The notes under the pieces were generated by a model. The model did not search any database and was not told the origin of the DNA. It worked only from the letters and a program-made list of their open reading frames with translations. From Actinomycetota bacterium (GTDB lineage: Bacteria > Actinomycetota > Actinomycetes > S36-B12), in NCBI GenBank assembly GCA_027729805.1, contig JAQCEO010000001.1, positions 74,621 to 123,973 on the forward strand: DNA of 49,353 nt. Reading direction: 5' to 3'. Below are positions 18,124 through 26,482 of the stretch, piece after piece (within the stretch, counting starts at the first letter, position 1; every line of letters starts with the position of its first letter). The translations under genes were made by a program, and so were the position numbers.

Positions 18124-19593
18124 GTGACCTTCGAATATGCACCCGCCCCCGAGTCTCGGGCGATCGTTTCCATCGCTTCGTCGTACGGACTTTTTATCAA
18201 TGGCGAGTTCGTCGACCCAACCGGCGGCACGGCATTTAAGACCGTCAATCCCGCGACCGAGGAAGTCCTGGCTGAGATTAGCGAGGCGAATCAAAGTGAT
18301 GTAAACGCCGCGGTTAACTCCGCCCGACGAGCCTATGACCGCGTTTGGTCGGTGATGAGCGGTCGCGATCGCGCTAAGTACCTGTTTAGGATCGCACGAT
18401 TACTCCAAGAGCGGTCCCGTGAGTTCGCGGTGCTTGAAACACTTGATAACGGCAAGCCAATTCGCGAGTCCCGCGACATTGACGTGCCCCTTGCCGCAGC
18501 GCACTTCTTCTACCACGCCGGCTGGGCCGACAAACTTGATTACGCTGGCCTTGGCCCAAACCCCCGATCCCTTGGCGTCGCCGGCCAGATCATCCCTTGG
18601 AACTTTCCGCTGCTAATGCTCGCCTGGAAGATCGCGCCAGCACTTGCCTGCGGCAACACCGTGGTGCTCAAGCCGGCCGAAACCACCTCACTTACCGCCT
18701 TGTTGTTCGCGGAGGTCTGCCAGCAGGCTGAACTACCACCTGGGGTTGTCAACATCATCACCGGGGCTGGAGACACCGGGCGCATGATTGTTGAGCACAA
18801 GGGCATCGACAAGATCGCCTTCACCGGATCAACGGAAGTCGGCAAATCCATCGCACGTGCGCTAGCTGGTACCCGCCGCAAACTGACCCTTGAACTTGGC
18901 GGTAAGGCGGCCAACATCGTCTTTGACGACGCACCCATTGACCAAGCAGTTGAGGGCATTGTCGATGGCATTTTCTTCAATCAGGGTCATGTTTGCTGCG
19001 CCGGGTCGCGGTTGCTACTGCAAGAGTCGATTGCCGAGGAGACCATCGACGCCCTCAAACGCCGACTCCAAACCCTGCGACTTGGCGACCCACTCGATAA
19101 GAACACAGATATCGGGGCGGTTAACTCACGCGAGCAGTTGAACAAGATCACCGAGTTGATTAAATCCGGTGACGACGAAGGGGCGCAGCGCTGGACAGCG
19201 CCATGCGATATCCCCGACAAAGGCTGGTGGTGTGCACCAACGATTTTCACCAATGTCACCCAGGCTCATCGAATCGCCCGTGAAGAGATCTTCGGTCCGG
19301 TACTTTCCGTCCTTACCTTCCGCACCCCAGATGAGGCGGTCGAAAAGGCGAACAACACCCCGTTTGGATTATCCGCCGGGATTTGGACCGAAAAAGGCAG
19401 CCGAATCCTTTGGCTGGCTGGCCAACTTCGAGCCGGGGTCATTTGGGCCAACACCTTCAACCGATTTGATCCGGCCAGCCCATTTGGCGGGTTCAAGGAA
19501 TCCGGCTTTGGCCGCGAAGGTGGGATCCAAGGCCTTACCGCCTATTTACGATCGGCAACTGATGGCGACGATCAGGCCAAGGGGATGTCATGA
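18124..19593 (+). CDS. Aldehyde dehydrogenase (NAD(P)+), catalytically complete
   Basis: A 489-residue enzyme. The N-terminal oligomerisation strand begins LFINGEFVDPTGG. IIPWNFPLLMLAWKIAPALA is the oxyanion-Asn and NAD-binding start near residue 158. TLELGGKAANIVF holds the general-base Glu near residue 258, and FFNQGHVCCAGSR the catalytic cysteine near residue 293. EEIFGPVLSVLTF and NRFDPASPFGGFKESGFGRE end the fold. GTG start with GGAG 8 bases upstream. Next to deoC, the likely job is acetaldehyde oxidation; other aldehydes are possible. Confidence 0.92.
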   Translation: MTFEYAPAPESRAIVSIASSYGLFINGEFVDPTGGTAFKTVNPATEEVLAEISEANQSDVNAAVNSARRAYDRVWSVMSGRDRAKYLFRIARLLQERSREFAVLETLDNGKPIRESRDIDVPLAAAHFFYHAGWADKLDYAGLGPNPRSLGVAGQIIPWNFPLLMLAWKIAPALACGNTVVLKPAETTSLTALLFAEVCQQAELPPGVVNIITGAGDTGRMIVEHKGIDKIAFTGSTEVGKSIARALAGTRRKLTLELGGKAANIVFDDAPIDQAVEGIVDGIFFNQGHVCCAGSRLLLQESIAEETIDALKRRLQTLRLGDPLDKNTDIGAVNSREQLNKITELIKSGDDEGAQRWTAPCDIPDKGWWCAPTIFTNVTQAHRIAREEIFGPVLSVLTFRTPDEAVEKANNTPFGLSAGIWTEKGSRILWLAGQLRAGVIWANTFNRFDPASPFGGFKESGFGREGGIQGLTAYLRSATDGDDQAKGMS

Positions 19594-20453
19594 GCGATCG
19601 CGTCGAGGTACGCAAGACCTACAAACTTTTCATTGGCGGTGCCTTCCCGCGCAGTGAGTCCGGCCGCACCTATGAGGTGCACGACACTGACGACAAATTC
19701 CTTGCCAATGCCGCCAAGGGCTCTCGCAAGGATGCCCGTGACGCGGTACTCGCCGCCCGCAAGGGCTTTGACGCATGGAGTACCGCTACCGCCTACAACC
19801 GCGGCCAGGTGTTGTATCGGGTAGCCGAAGTCATGGAAGGTCGCCGCGAGCAGTTCATCGCCGATGTGCAGGCCGCCGAGGGCTTAGGTGATAAGAAATC
19901 CGCCCGGGTGATCGACACCGCAATTGATCGGCTGGTCTGGTACGCCGGCTGGTCAGACAAATACGCACAGGTACTCGGCAACACCAACCCGGTGGCCGGC
20001 CCCTATTTCAATTTCTCCATCCCCGAGCCCACCGGGGTGGTGGCCGCCGTCGCGCCGCAGGACTCAAGCCTGCTCGGGCTAGTCAGTGTGCTCGCGCCCA
20101 TCGTCGTTACCGGCAACGCGATCATCGTGATTGCAAGTACCACTCGGCCGATCCCAGCCATCACCTTGACAGAAGTCCTAGCGACCTCGGATGTACCACC
20201 TGGTGTTATCAATGTACTAACCGGCGATCCGGGCGAGATCGCGCCTTGGCTGGCGAGCCACGGTGATGTCAATGCGATCGACCTAACCGGTGTAACAAGC
20301 ACCGAGTTGGCCAAGAAATTGGAAATTGAAGCGGCCGGCACCATCAAGCGCGTGCGGCGACCAGCCCAGCCCAATTGGTTGGCTACCCCCGACTTAAGCA
20401 GACTTGGTGCTTTCGTGGAGACCAAGACTGTTTGGCATCCACTCGGCGCCTAG
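19590..20453 (+). CDS. Truncated-type aldehyde dehydrogenase homologue lacking the catalytic cysteine
   Basis: A 287-residue relative of aldehyde dehydrogenases that stops where the catalytic domain should begin. LFIGGAFPRSESGRTYEV, the linker TGVVAAVAPQDSSLLGLVSV (where active enzymes have PWNFP), and PPGVINVLTGDPGEIAPWLA follow the family. There is no ELGGK and no cysteine anywhere in the protein. It ends cleanly at TKTVWHPLGA, and its ATG overlaps the stop of the active enzyme by 4 bases. The clean frame and coupling suggest a structural or regulatory partner rather than a fresh truncation. Activity as a dehydrogenase is unlikely. Confidence 0.8.
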   Translation: MSDRVEVRKTYKLFIGGAFPRSESGRTYEVHDTDDKFLANAAKGSRKDARDAVLAARKGFDAWSTATAYNRGQVLYRVAEVMEGRREQFIADVQAAEGLGDKKSARVIDTAIDRLVWYAGWSDKYAQVLGNTNPVAGPYFNFSIPEPTGVVAAVAPQDSSLLGLVSVLAPIVVTGNAIIVIASTTRPIPAITLTEVLATSDVPPGVINVLTGDPGEIAPWLASHGDVNAIDLTGVTSTELAKKLEIEAAGTIKRVRRPAQPNWLATPDLSRLGAFVETKTVWHPLGA

Positions 20454-20457
20454 CCGG

Positions 20458-20718
20458 TTAGTCTTGATTTGACTCTTGCTGGCGCCGACGAATAACAACT
20501 GCGGCTGCGGCGCCAACCACCACTAGGGCAATGACACCAAGTACCACGGGCGCCCAGCGCCGCGACTGCACAATGGCATCCTCGGCGCGGCTTAAGGTGT
20601 CATCAGCAATTGCCAGCACGGCATCCGTGCGATCGAGGGCTTCTCGGACTTTGTCGAGTTCATGCCGCAGGTCAACAACATGTTCTTGACTTGACTCGAC
20701 CACCTCAAGCAGTGCCAT
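20458..20718 (-). CDS. Small C-terminally anchored coiled-coil membrane protein
   Basis: An 86-residue protein of unknown function. Residues 1-52 form a charged heptad-like helix ([20 protein letters not shown], then [15 protein letters not shown]). One membrane segment [20 protein letters not shown] follows near residues 55-75, and then a basic tail VIRRRQQ. It resembles the tail-anchored or phage-shock-like small proteins seen downstream of nucleoside genes in actinobacteria, but I cannot assign a family. The ATG at 20718 overlaps the end of add by 14 bases, so it is probably co-translated with add. Confidence 0.6.
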   Translation of the reverse strand: MALLEVVESSQEHVVDLRHELDKVREALDRTDAVLAIADDTLSRAEDAIVQSRRWAPVVLGVIALVVVGAAAAVVIRRRQQESNQD

Positions 20719-21856
20719 CAACCAATCCCCCTGACATTCGCTCAGCCAGCACCGCCCGCAGCGCGGTGTACTGCGGCTTAATCTGCTCCGTGATGATATC
20801 TAGGCGCTCATCGAATGGAATGAACGCACTCTTCATGGCGTTTACGGTAAACCACTGCATATCGTTAAGGCCATACCCGAAGGCAGCGCTGAGCAGTGAC
20901 ATTTCCTTGCTCATCGAGGTGCCAGACATCAACCTGTTGTCGGTGTTCACCGTTACCCGAAAGCCAAGGCGACGAAGTAGGCCGATCGAATGGGTTTCGA
21001 TTGACGCTGCAGCACCGGTCTGCACATTAGAAGTCGGGCACATCTCAAGTGGGATCCGGCGATCACGAACATAAGCTGCCAGTGGCCCAAGAGTCTGGGA
21101 GCCGTCCGGCTCGACCGTGATGTCGTCGACAATTCGCACGCCATGACCCAGCCGATCAGCGCCGCACCACTGGATCGCTTCCCAGATACTCGGCAAGCCA
21201 AATGCCTCGCCCGCATGGATCGTGAAGTGCGCGTTCTCGCGCCTTAGGTACTCGAAGGCATCAAGATGACGGGTGGGCGGAAACCCAGCCTCGGCCCCGG
21301 CGATATCGAAACCAACCACACCTTTATCTCGGTACTCAACAGTTAGTTCGGCAATCTTGCGGCCATGGGATGCCGTACGCATTGCTGTTAGCAGGACTCC
21401 GACTCTGATGCGGTTGCCCTGCGCCAGCGCTGCCCGCTGCCCATCGGCAAAGCCGGCGAGCACAGCTTCAACCACCTGAGCCTCGCTCAAGCCTTTTTCG
21501 ACGTGGAGTTCGGGAGCGAAGCGAACTTCGGCATAGACCACCCCATCGGCGGCCAGATCACTCGCGCATTCAAGTGCGACCCGGCGCAGTGCCTCCTCGG
21601 TCTGCATCACCCCCACAGTGTGCACGAAAGTCTTCAAATACCGCTCCAAGGAGCCGGAGTAGGCCGACTCGGTGAACCACCGCGATAAAACCTCGGGGTC
21701 GGTGGCGGGAAGATTCGGATAACCCTGCTCCGCGGCCAACTCCAAGATCGTTTGGGGCCGCAGGCCGCCATCAAGGTGGTCGTGCAGCAGGACTTTCGGG
21801 GCCCGCAGAATCAAGTCTTCGGGGACCGGAGAAAAGGTGCCTGCCTCCATCACCAT
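20705..21856 (-). CDS. add: Adenosine deaminase
   Basis: A 383-residue zinc enzyme that converts (deoxy)adenosine to (deoxy)inosine, feeding PunA encoded opposite. [17 protein letters not shown] carries the two metal-binding histidines near residue 26. [19 protein letters not shown] holds the proton-shuttle Glu, DRLGHGVRI a third site, and [15 protein letters not shown] the catalytic Asp region near residue 300. TAAGTT lies 6 bases before the ATG, supporting the start MVMEAG. Related amidohydrolases exist, but the full motif set is that of adenosine deaminase. Confidence 0.95.
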   Translation of the reverse strand: MVMEAGTFSPVPEDLILRAPKVLLHDHLDGGLRPQTILELAAEQGYPNLPATDPEVLSRWFTESAYSGSLERYLKTFVHTVGVMQTEEALRRVALECASDLAADGVVYAEVRFAPELHVEKGLSEAQVVEAVLAGFADGQRAALAQGNRIRVGVLLTAMRTASHGRKIAELTVEYRDKGVVGFDIAGAEAGFPPTRHLDAFEYLRRENAHFTIHAGEAFGLPSIWEAIQWCGADRLGHGVRIVDDITVEPDGSQTLGPLAAYVRDRRIPLEMCPTSNVQTGAAASIETHSIGLLRRLGFRVTVNTDNRLMSGTSMSKEMSLLSAAFGYGLNDMQWFTVNAMKSAFIPFDERLDIITEQIKPQYTALRAVLAERMSGGLVDGTA

Positions 21857-21862
21857 GTACTG

Positions 21863-21868
21863 AACTTA
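21863..21868 (-). promoter_or_regulatory. -10 box of a leaderless promoter for add
   Basis: On the minus strand TAAGTT is followed by 6 bases and the ATG of add. Confidence 0.5.
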
Positions 21869-21940
21869 GTGCAACTAGATTTTACTAAGGATCGGTGGTG
21901 GTGTTTCCGGTACCAAGCTGACTACCTGCTTTAATCAAGG

Positions 21941-22783
21941 GTGGTAAGTATCGTCTTCGGTCTTGCGACCGCCATCTGCTTCGCCGCCGGCTCCCTTGCG
22001 GCCTCCCGAGCAGTAAAGCTCATTGGCGCTTACTCAACGGTGGCTTGGGCAATGCTCATCGGCCTTACCGCCACCATCCCGTTGGTATTGATCGCTGGGA
22101 TTCCAACCGGACTCACCGGCACCAACTCAATTTGGTGGGCGGTCTCTGGACTGGGCAATGTCACCGGGTTATTACTCGGGGCGAGCGCCTTTAGATTCGG
22201 CAAGGTCGGCGTCGTTGCGCCCATCATTGCCACCGAGGGCGCCATTGCCGCAACTATTGCCGCCATTTTGGGCGAATCAATTGCGCCGCTGGCGGCTTTC
22301 GTGCTGCTGGTAATAGTGGGCGGAGTCGTTCTCGCCTCGATCGGCAAGGACCCGGCCCCCATCCCCAACGAGCGGCCGGGCCGCGCGGCTATTCTCGCCA
22401 CCATCGGTGCGGTCGCATTTGGGATTGCGCTTTACGCCACCGGAAATCTCAGTGATGAACTACCCATCGCTTGGCTACTGCTACCGGCTCGCAGCGTCGG
22501 AGTCGTCGCACTGTTCATCCCACTGCTGCTACTCAAAAAACTCAAGATCACCAAAATGGCGGCACCGTTTCTCGTGCTACTGGGTTTTGTCGAAATACTC
22601 GGTTTCACCTGCTACGCAATCGGTGCCCAGTACGGGGTCGCCGTCACCGCCGTACTCGCATCGCAATTCGCGCCGATCGCAGCCATCATGGCGTACCTGT
22701 TGTTCCAGGAGAAATTAGGCAGAGTGCAAATTGTCGGTGTCACAACTATCGTCGCCGGGGTTGTCGCACTTATTTTAATCTAA
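21941..22783 (+). CDS. EamA/DMT-superfamily transporter
   Basis: A 280-residue integral membrane protein with about ten hydrophobic segments in two related halves, as in the drug/metabolite transporter superfamily. The first half begins IVFGLATAICFAAGSLAASR and contains GASAFRFGKVGVVAPIIATE. The second half contains FTCYAIGAQYGVAVTAVLAS and ends FQEKLGRVQIVGVTTIVAGV. Residues 124-140 form a polar loop between halves. GTG start with AAGG just upstream. The substrate is unknown; the nucleoside gene context is suggestive only. Confidence 0.82.
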   Translation: MVSIVFGLATAICFAAGSLAASRAVKLIGAYSTVAWAMLIGLTATIPLVLIAGIPTGLTGTNSIWWAVSGLGNVTGLLLGASAFRFGKVGVVAPIIATEGAIAATIAAILGESIAPLAAFVLLVIVGGVVLASIGKDPAPIPNERPGRAAILATIGAVAFGIALYATGNLSDELPIAWLLLPARSVGVVALFIPLLLLKKLKITKMAAPFLVLLGFVEILGFTCYAIGAQYGVAVTAVLASQFAPIAAIMAYLLFQEKLGRVQIVGVTTIVAGVVALILI

Positions 22784-22819
22784 ATTTCGAAAAAGTTAGA
22801 CAACTCCATTTTTCTGCTT

Positions 22820-22825
22820 TAGGGT
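22820..22825 (+). promoter_or_regulatory. -10 box of a leaderless promoter for the secreted protein gene
   Basis: TAGGGT is followed by 6 bases and the ATG at 22832. Confidence 0.45.
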
Positions 22826-22831
22826 CGCGCT

Positions 22832-23860
22832 ATGGGATTAAGGAGTTTCGCTGGTCTTGCGGTGGCATCCGCACTGATCTTCGTGCCAAATATGGCCTAT
22901 GCCGGTGAATTTCCCGGTGACCCATGCGCAACCGAGGGTCAGGTCGTTGCTCTAGGCGGCGGCGCAATCAAGTGCACTGGTGGTACTTGGCAACCCAGCC
23001 TGGAGACTCTTGACAGCGGTAGCACCGGTGCTTCCACGGTAAAGCAGGCAAAGAACTTTAAGTCGGTTGGTACAGCACTATCGGCAGCAACCTTCAATTC
23101 CCCCGACAAGCAAGTCGCTGACGTCACAGCAATACGACTACCAAATGGTAAAGTGAAGATTTTCGTTTACGTTGCGAATCAATTCGTTCGAAGCGCCACA
23201 TCAACAAACAAGAAGGGGACATCATTCGTTGCCGACCCGACATCGATTCTGAGTGGTGCCGTGGCCGGCCAACCAAGGGTGGTTTCCCTAGGTGGTGACT
23301 CAATGCGACTGTTTTATATCGAAGGCGGCAACATTAATGCTGCGATCAGCAATGACGGCGGAGTTACCTTCACGAAGGAGGGACCTGTCATCACTACGGC
23401 GCAGGCCGGCTTTGAGCCCGGAGGGCTGACCGTCATCAAGCAAGGAGCCGGTTATCGCGGCTATTTCTCCAATCTCGAGAAGCCGGGGGAGCGCGCGTTC
23501 CGGGTGATGCGGACAGCAACCAGCAAGGATATGCTCAATTGGAGTTTGGGTCCAGAAATTACCGGCGCCTCCGGCACCATCAAAGATGGTGGCTCCCATC
23601 CATTCGCGGTGATAGACAAGAAAGGCAAGATCGCCCTGTACTACGCCGGTGACCGCGGCAGCTTCTACGGCATCTTGGTCTCCACGAGTAAGAATGGCGT
23701 TACCTTCAGTAAAGAGAAGTCTGTTATGACACGTGGTGGTGACCCCGATATTCTGCCAACCGGGAAGAACTCTGGACTTATGTATTACGGGGATGACCTT
23801 GGTGCCGAGCTTGGCTTCGGCATCAAAGTGGCGAAGTCAACCGGAAAAATCGTGCCTTGA
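22832..23860 (+). CDS. Secreted protein with Asp-box repeats, likely a beta-propeller
   Basis: A 342-residue exported protein. The signal peptide runs MGLRSFAGLAVASALIFVPN and probably ends at AYA-GE near residue 25. A short Cys-containing region (two cysteines near residues 32 and 50) and a Ser/Thr-rich spacer precede repeated units with Asp-box-like turns: AISNDGGVTFTKEGPV, ATSKDMLNWSLGPEI and VSTSKNGVTFSKEKSV. These resemble sialidase or glycoside hydrolase family 43 propellers, but I see no complete catalytic triad. It stands alone, and function is unknown; sugar or surface binding is a guess. Confidence 0.7.
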   Translation: MGLRSFAGLAVASALIFVPNMAYAGEFPGDPCATEGQVVALGGGAIKCTGGTWQPSLETLDSGSTGASTVKQAKNFKSVGTALSAATFNSPDKQVADVTAIRLPNGKVKIFVYVANQFVRSATSTNKKGTSFVADPTSILSGAVAGQPRVVSLGGDSMRLFYIEGGNINAAISNDGGVTFTKEGPVITTAQAGFEPGGLTVIKQGAGYRGYFSNLEKPGERAFRVMRTATSKDMLNWSLGPEITGASGTIKDGGSHPFAVIDKKGKIALYYAGDRGSFYGILVSTSKNGVTFSKEKSVMTRGGDPDILPTGKNSGLMYYGDDLGAELGFGIKVAKSTGKIVP

Positions 23861-23875
23861 CCCGCAACAATTGAT

Positions 23876-23899
23876 CTGCTCTTTTAACGTAACGAGCAG
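23876..23899. terminator. Possible bidirectional terminator in a convergent gap
   Basis: CTGCTC and GAGCAG can form a 6-base-pair stem with a 12-base T/A-rich loop between the secreted protein gene and deoA, which converge here. The stem is short and lacks a clean T tract, so this is a weak call. Confidence 0.3.
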
Positions 23900-23930
23900 G
23901 TACCAGGCGGGGTCAAAATAGTTGTGGTAG

Positions 23931-25220
23931 TTAGTTGATCTTCTCGATCACAAGTGGCAATCGAGTAACCTCGGCGCCAATCGGACCAATGGCGGTGGCA
24001 TCCGCAAGGGCCGCTAGGGCACCGGCGAATCGGCTTTCGTCATCGGTGTACAAAGTCAGTAGCGGCGCACCGGCGGCCACCTGATCACCTGGCTTGGCAT
24101 GAATTTGGATCCCGGCACCGGCCGACACCGGATCCTCCTTGCGGGCCCGGCCGGCGCCGAGCCGCCAAGCGGCGACTCCAACCTTTAGGGCGTTGAGTTC
24201 AGTTAGTACCCCCGTGGACCCGGCAAATATCTGCTGGGTACACCGAGCCACCGGGAGCGGGGCCTTTGGGTCACCGCCTTGGGCGCTGATCATCTGGTTC
24301 CAAACGTCCATGGCGGTGCCATCGCGCAAGGTGTCGGCCGGGTCAATTCCGCTCACGCCAACAAGGTCGAGCATTTCGCGGGCCAAAGTTATGGTGAGTT
24401 CAATAACGTCGGCGGGCCCGCCACCGGCGAGCACTTCGACTGCTTCCTTGACTTCTAGTGCATTGCCCACCATCAGGCCAAGGGGTACGTCCATCGCGGT
24501 GATCAAGGCCCGGGTGCGGACCCCGGAGTCGGTACCGATCCGGACCATGGTTTCGGCTAACTTGCGGGCCTGCAGCGGGTCGGACATAAAGGCCCCGGAG
24601 CCCGTCTTCACATCGAGCACGAGCCCACCGGCACCCTCTGCGATCTTCTTGCTCATGATGCTGGAAGCGATCAATGGTATTGATTCAACTGTCGCGGTGA
24701 CATCGCGCAACGCGTAGAGCTTCTTGTCCGCCGGCGCCAGCCCCGGGCCGGCCGCGCAGATAACTCCGCCCACGGCCTGGAGCACCTTGAACATCTCCTG
24801 GGTCGTAAGCCCCGCGCGCCAACCCGGGATCGATTCCAGTTTGTCGAGAGTGCCACCGGTATGGCCGAGGCCTCGACCGCTTAATTGGGGCACGGCCGCG
24901 CCACAGGCGGCCACCACCGGTACCAACGGCAGGGTGATTTTGTCGCCGACGCCACCGGTTGAATGCTTATCAACGGTCGGGCGATCAAGGGCCGAGAAAT
25001 CCATGCGCTCACCACTGCGGATCATCGCATCCGTCCAGCGCACGATCTCGGCATCGGTCATGCCATTTAAGAAAATCGCCATGGTAAGGGCCGACATCTG
25101 TTCTTCAGCAACAACACCGCGCACATACGCGTCAATCACCCAGTCAATTTGCTCGGGTGATAGGACTCCCTTGTCACGCTTTGCCCGAATGACATCGACA
25201 ACCGAGAACCGCTCAACCAT
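23931..25220 (-). CDS. deoA: Thymidine/pyrimidine-nucleoside phosphorylase
   Basis: A 429-residue enzyme that splits thymidine and deoxyuridine (possibly uridine) into base and deoxyribose-1-P. The N-terminal helical domain starts VVDVIRAKRDKGVLSPEQID. DKHSTGGVGDKITLPLVPVV is the phosphate-binding loop near residue 85, and GRGLGHTGGTLDKLESIPG the hinge. VLDVKTGSGAFM lies near residue 195. The ATG at 25220 follows GGGAAAG and matches the family N-terminus; a longer reading adds 22 unrelated residues. It is the last gene of the nucleoside block before the inserted methionine-salvage cluster. Confidence 0.94.
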   Translation of the reverse strand: MVERFSVVDVIRAKRDKGVLSPEQIDWVIDAYVRGVVAEEQMSALTMAIFLNGMTDAEIVRWTDAMIRSGERMDFSALDRPTVDKHSTGGVGDKITLPLVPVVAACGAAVPQLSGRGLGHTGGTLDKLESIPGWRAGLTTQEMFKVLQAVGGVICAAGPGLAPADKKLYALRDVTATVESIPLIASSIMSKKIAEGAGGLVLDVKTGSGAFMSDPLQARKLAETMVRIGTDSGVRTRALITAMDVPLGLMVGNALEVKEAVEVLAGGGPADVIELTITLAREMLDLVGVSGIDPADTLRDGTAMDVWNQMISAQGGDPKAPLPVARCTQQIFAGSTGVLTELNALKVGVAAWRLGAGRARKEDPVSAGAGIQIHAKPGDQVAAGAPLLTLYTDDESRFAGALAALADATAIGPIGAEVTRLPLVIEKIN

Positions 25221-25317
25221 GGCGCAACTTTCCCTCTGCTCGGTCGATAAGGTCTTGGGGTCGCAGTGCCTGAGGCGAGATCTCACTCACCGGTAAGACC
25301 CCAAGGGGCGTTCTGCG

Positions 25318-25323
25318 TAATGT
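25318..25323 (+). promoter_or_regulatory. -10 box of the probable mtnA promoter
   Basis: TAATGT would place transcription start near base 25330, which is exactly the first base of the closing stem of the structured leader. I see no good -35 sequence. Confidence 0.45.
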
Positions 25324-25329
25324 AGTCCG

Positions 25330-25440
25330 GGTTAGTTCTCCCACAACAACCGGCGGCAGCGGGGTTCCTTGGTCGAGTCGGGGCTGGCGGCCCCACTGGG
25401 CTGACCACACCGCACATTCTGGGACCCAAGGGAGATAACC
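25330..25440 (+). ncRNA. Candidate pseudoknotted riboswitch-like leader of mtnA
   Basis: About 111 bases fold as follows. P1: 25330-25342 with 25430-25440, 11 pairs and a 2-base bulge. P2: 25353-25356 with 25410-25413, 4 pairs. P3: 25370-25374 with 25403-25407, 5 pairs. P4: 25376-25384 with 25390-25397, 8 pairs with one bulged base and a 5-base loop. A 7-pair pseudoknot joins 25362-25368 (GGGTTCC) to 25421-25427 (GGGACCC), crossing P2. The only purine-rich ribosome binding site before mtnA, AAGGGAG at 25428-25434, is partly inside P1, so folding could block translation. I do not recognise SAM-I, SAM-IV, SAH, cobalamin or purine consensus sequences. The pairs were read by eye; structure and ligand are inference. 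Confidence 0.45.
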
Positions 25441-25447
25441 TCGTCGT

Positions 25448-26482
25448 ATGCGTGCCGTTGAGTGGAACAAATCTGAGGGATCCCTGCTGCTGATCGACCA
25501 GACCTTGCTGCCCAATAAGCATGTCGTGGTGTCCTGCTCTACGGTTGATCAGGTGGTTGATGCCATCCAACGCCTTGTGGTTCGAGGGGCTCCGGCGCTG
25601 GGCGCGGTCGGTGCATACGGCGTAGCGGTTGCCATGCTTCAGGCCCAGCGTGCCGGTTGGTCTGCGGACCAGTTGACGGAGCAGGTACGACGTGTGCGAG
25701 ATGCGCGTCCCACGGCGGTAAATCTCGCGTGGGGGGCCGATCGCGTGACCCCATTCATGGCCCAGGGAGTCGACGCGGTGCTCGCAGAGGCAACTGCCGT
25801 CATGGTGGAAGACGAGGACGCAAACCGAGAACTTTCACGTTTGGGTGCCGACTGGATTCTCGCGCGAACCGGTCGCTCGAAGGTCCGAGTCCTGACCCAC
25901 TGCAATACGGGATTCCTGGCGACCACTGCCTGGGGTACCGCGCTCGGCATCGTGCGCGAACTCCATCTACGCGATGCGCTGGAACTCGTCTACGTGGACG
26001 AGACCCGCCCACTACTTCAAGGTTCTCGACTGACGGCGTGGGAACTTCGGGAAGAGGGCATCGACTATCTCGTCCAGGTTGATGGCGCCGCCGCCAGCAC
26101 AATCCTGCGCGGGCTGGTCGACGTGGCAATCATTGGCGCGGACCGAATAGCGCGCAATGGCGATACAGCGAACAAGATTGGCTCCGTGGGTGTCGCATTG
26201 GCTTGTGCGGACGCGGGCATTCCGTTCGTCGTGGCCGCTCCATCAACGACGGTCGACCTCACAACTTCCACAGGAGAAGAGATTCACATTGAACTGCGCG
26301 ATGGCGCGGAAGTTACCGCCTTAGGTGGTGTTCGCATTGCACCTGATGGCGCTAAAGGATTCAACCCAGCATTCGACGTCACGCCAGCGCGTCTCATCTC
26401 AGCAATAGTGACGGAGCAAGGCGTTGTTGAGCCTTCGAAAACCCCGTCGGTGGACAATCTCGTCAAGGAGAAGACGGTATGA
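25448..26482 (+). CDS. mtnA: S-methyl-5-thioribose-1-phosphate isomerase
   Basis: A 344-residue enzyme of the eIF2B-like family that isomerises methylthioribose-1-P to methylthioribulose-1-P. RGAPALGAVGAYG sits near residue 46. LTHCNTGFLATTAWGTALG carries the catalytic Cys152, and IIGADRIARNGDTANKIGS the catalytic Asp232. Length is normal. Paralogues act on 5-deoxyribose-1-P, and such activity is possible here too. It is the first gene after a structured leader, and its stop overlaps the next gene by 4 bases. The closing stem of the leader covers the ribosome binding site, which lies 13 bases from the ATG. Confidence 0.94.
   Translation: MRAVEWNKSEGSLLLIDQTLLPNKHVVVSCSTVDQVVDAIQRLVVRGAPALGAVGAYGVAVAMLQAQRAGWSADQLTEQVRRVRDARPTAVNLAWGADRVTPFMAQGVDAVLAEATAVMVEDEDANRELSRLGADWILARTGRSKVRVLTHCNTGFLATTAWGTALGIVRELHLRDALELVYVDETRPLLQGSRLTAWELREEGIDYLVQVDGAAASTILRGLVDVAIIGADRIARNGDTANKIGSVGVALACADAGIPFVVAAPSTTVDLTTSTGEEIHIELRDGAEVTALGGVRIAPDGAKGFNPAFDVTPARLISAIVTEQGVVEPSKTPSVDNLVKEKTV

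Noticed and set aside
20458-20718. Assignment of the 86-residue protein to a toxin or holin family
   Set aside because: One C-terminal membrane segment and a coiled coil are too generic, and there is no partner gene.
25221-25447. Known SAM-I/SAM-IV, SAH or cobalamin riboswitch before mtnA
   Set aside because: The GGCAACC-type core, the SAH GAGGAGCG element and the cobalamin box are all absent; the stems are arranged differently.
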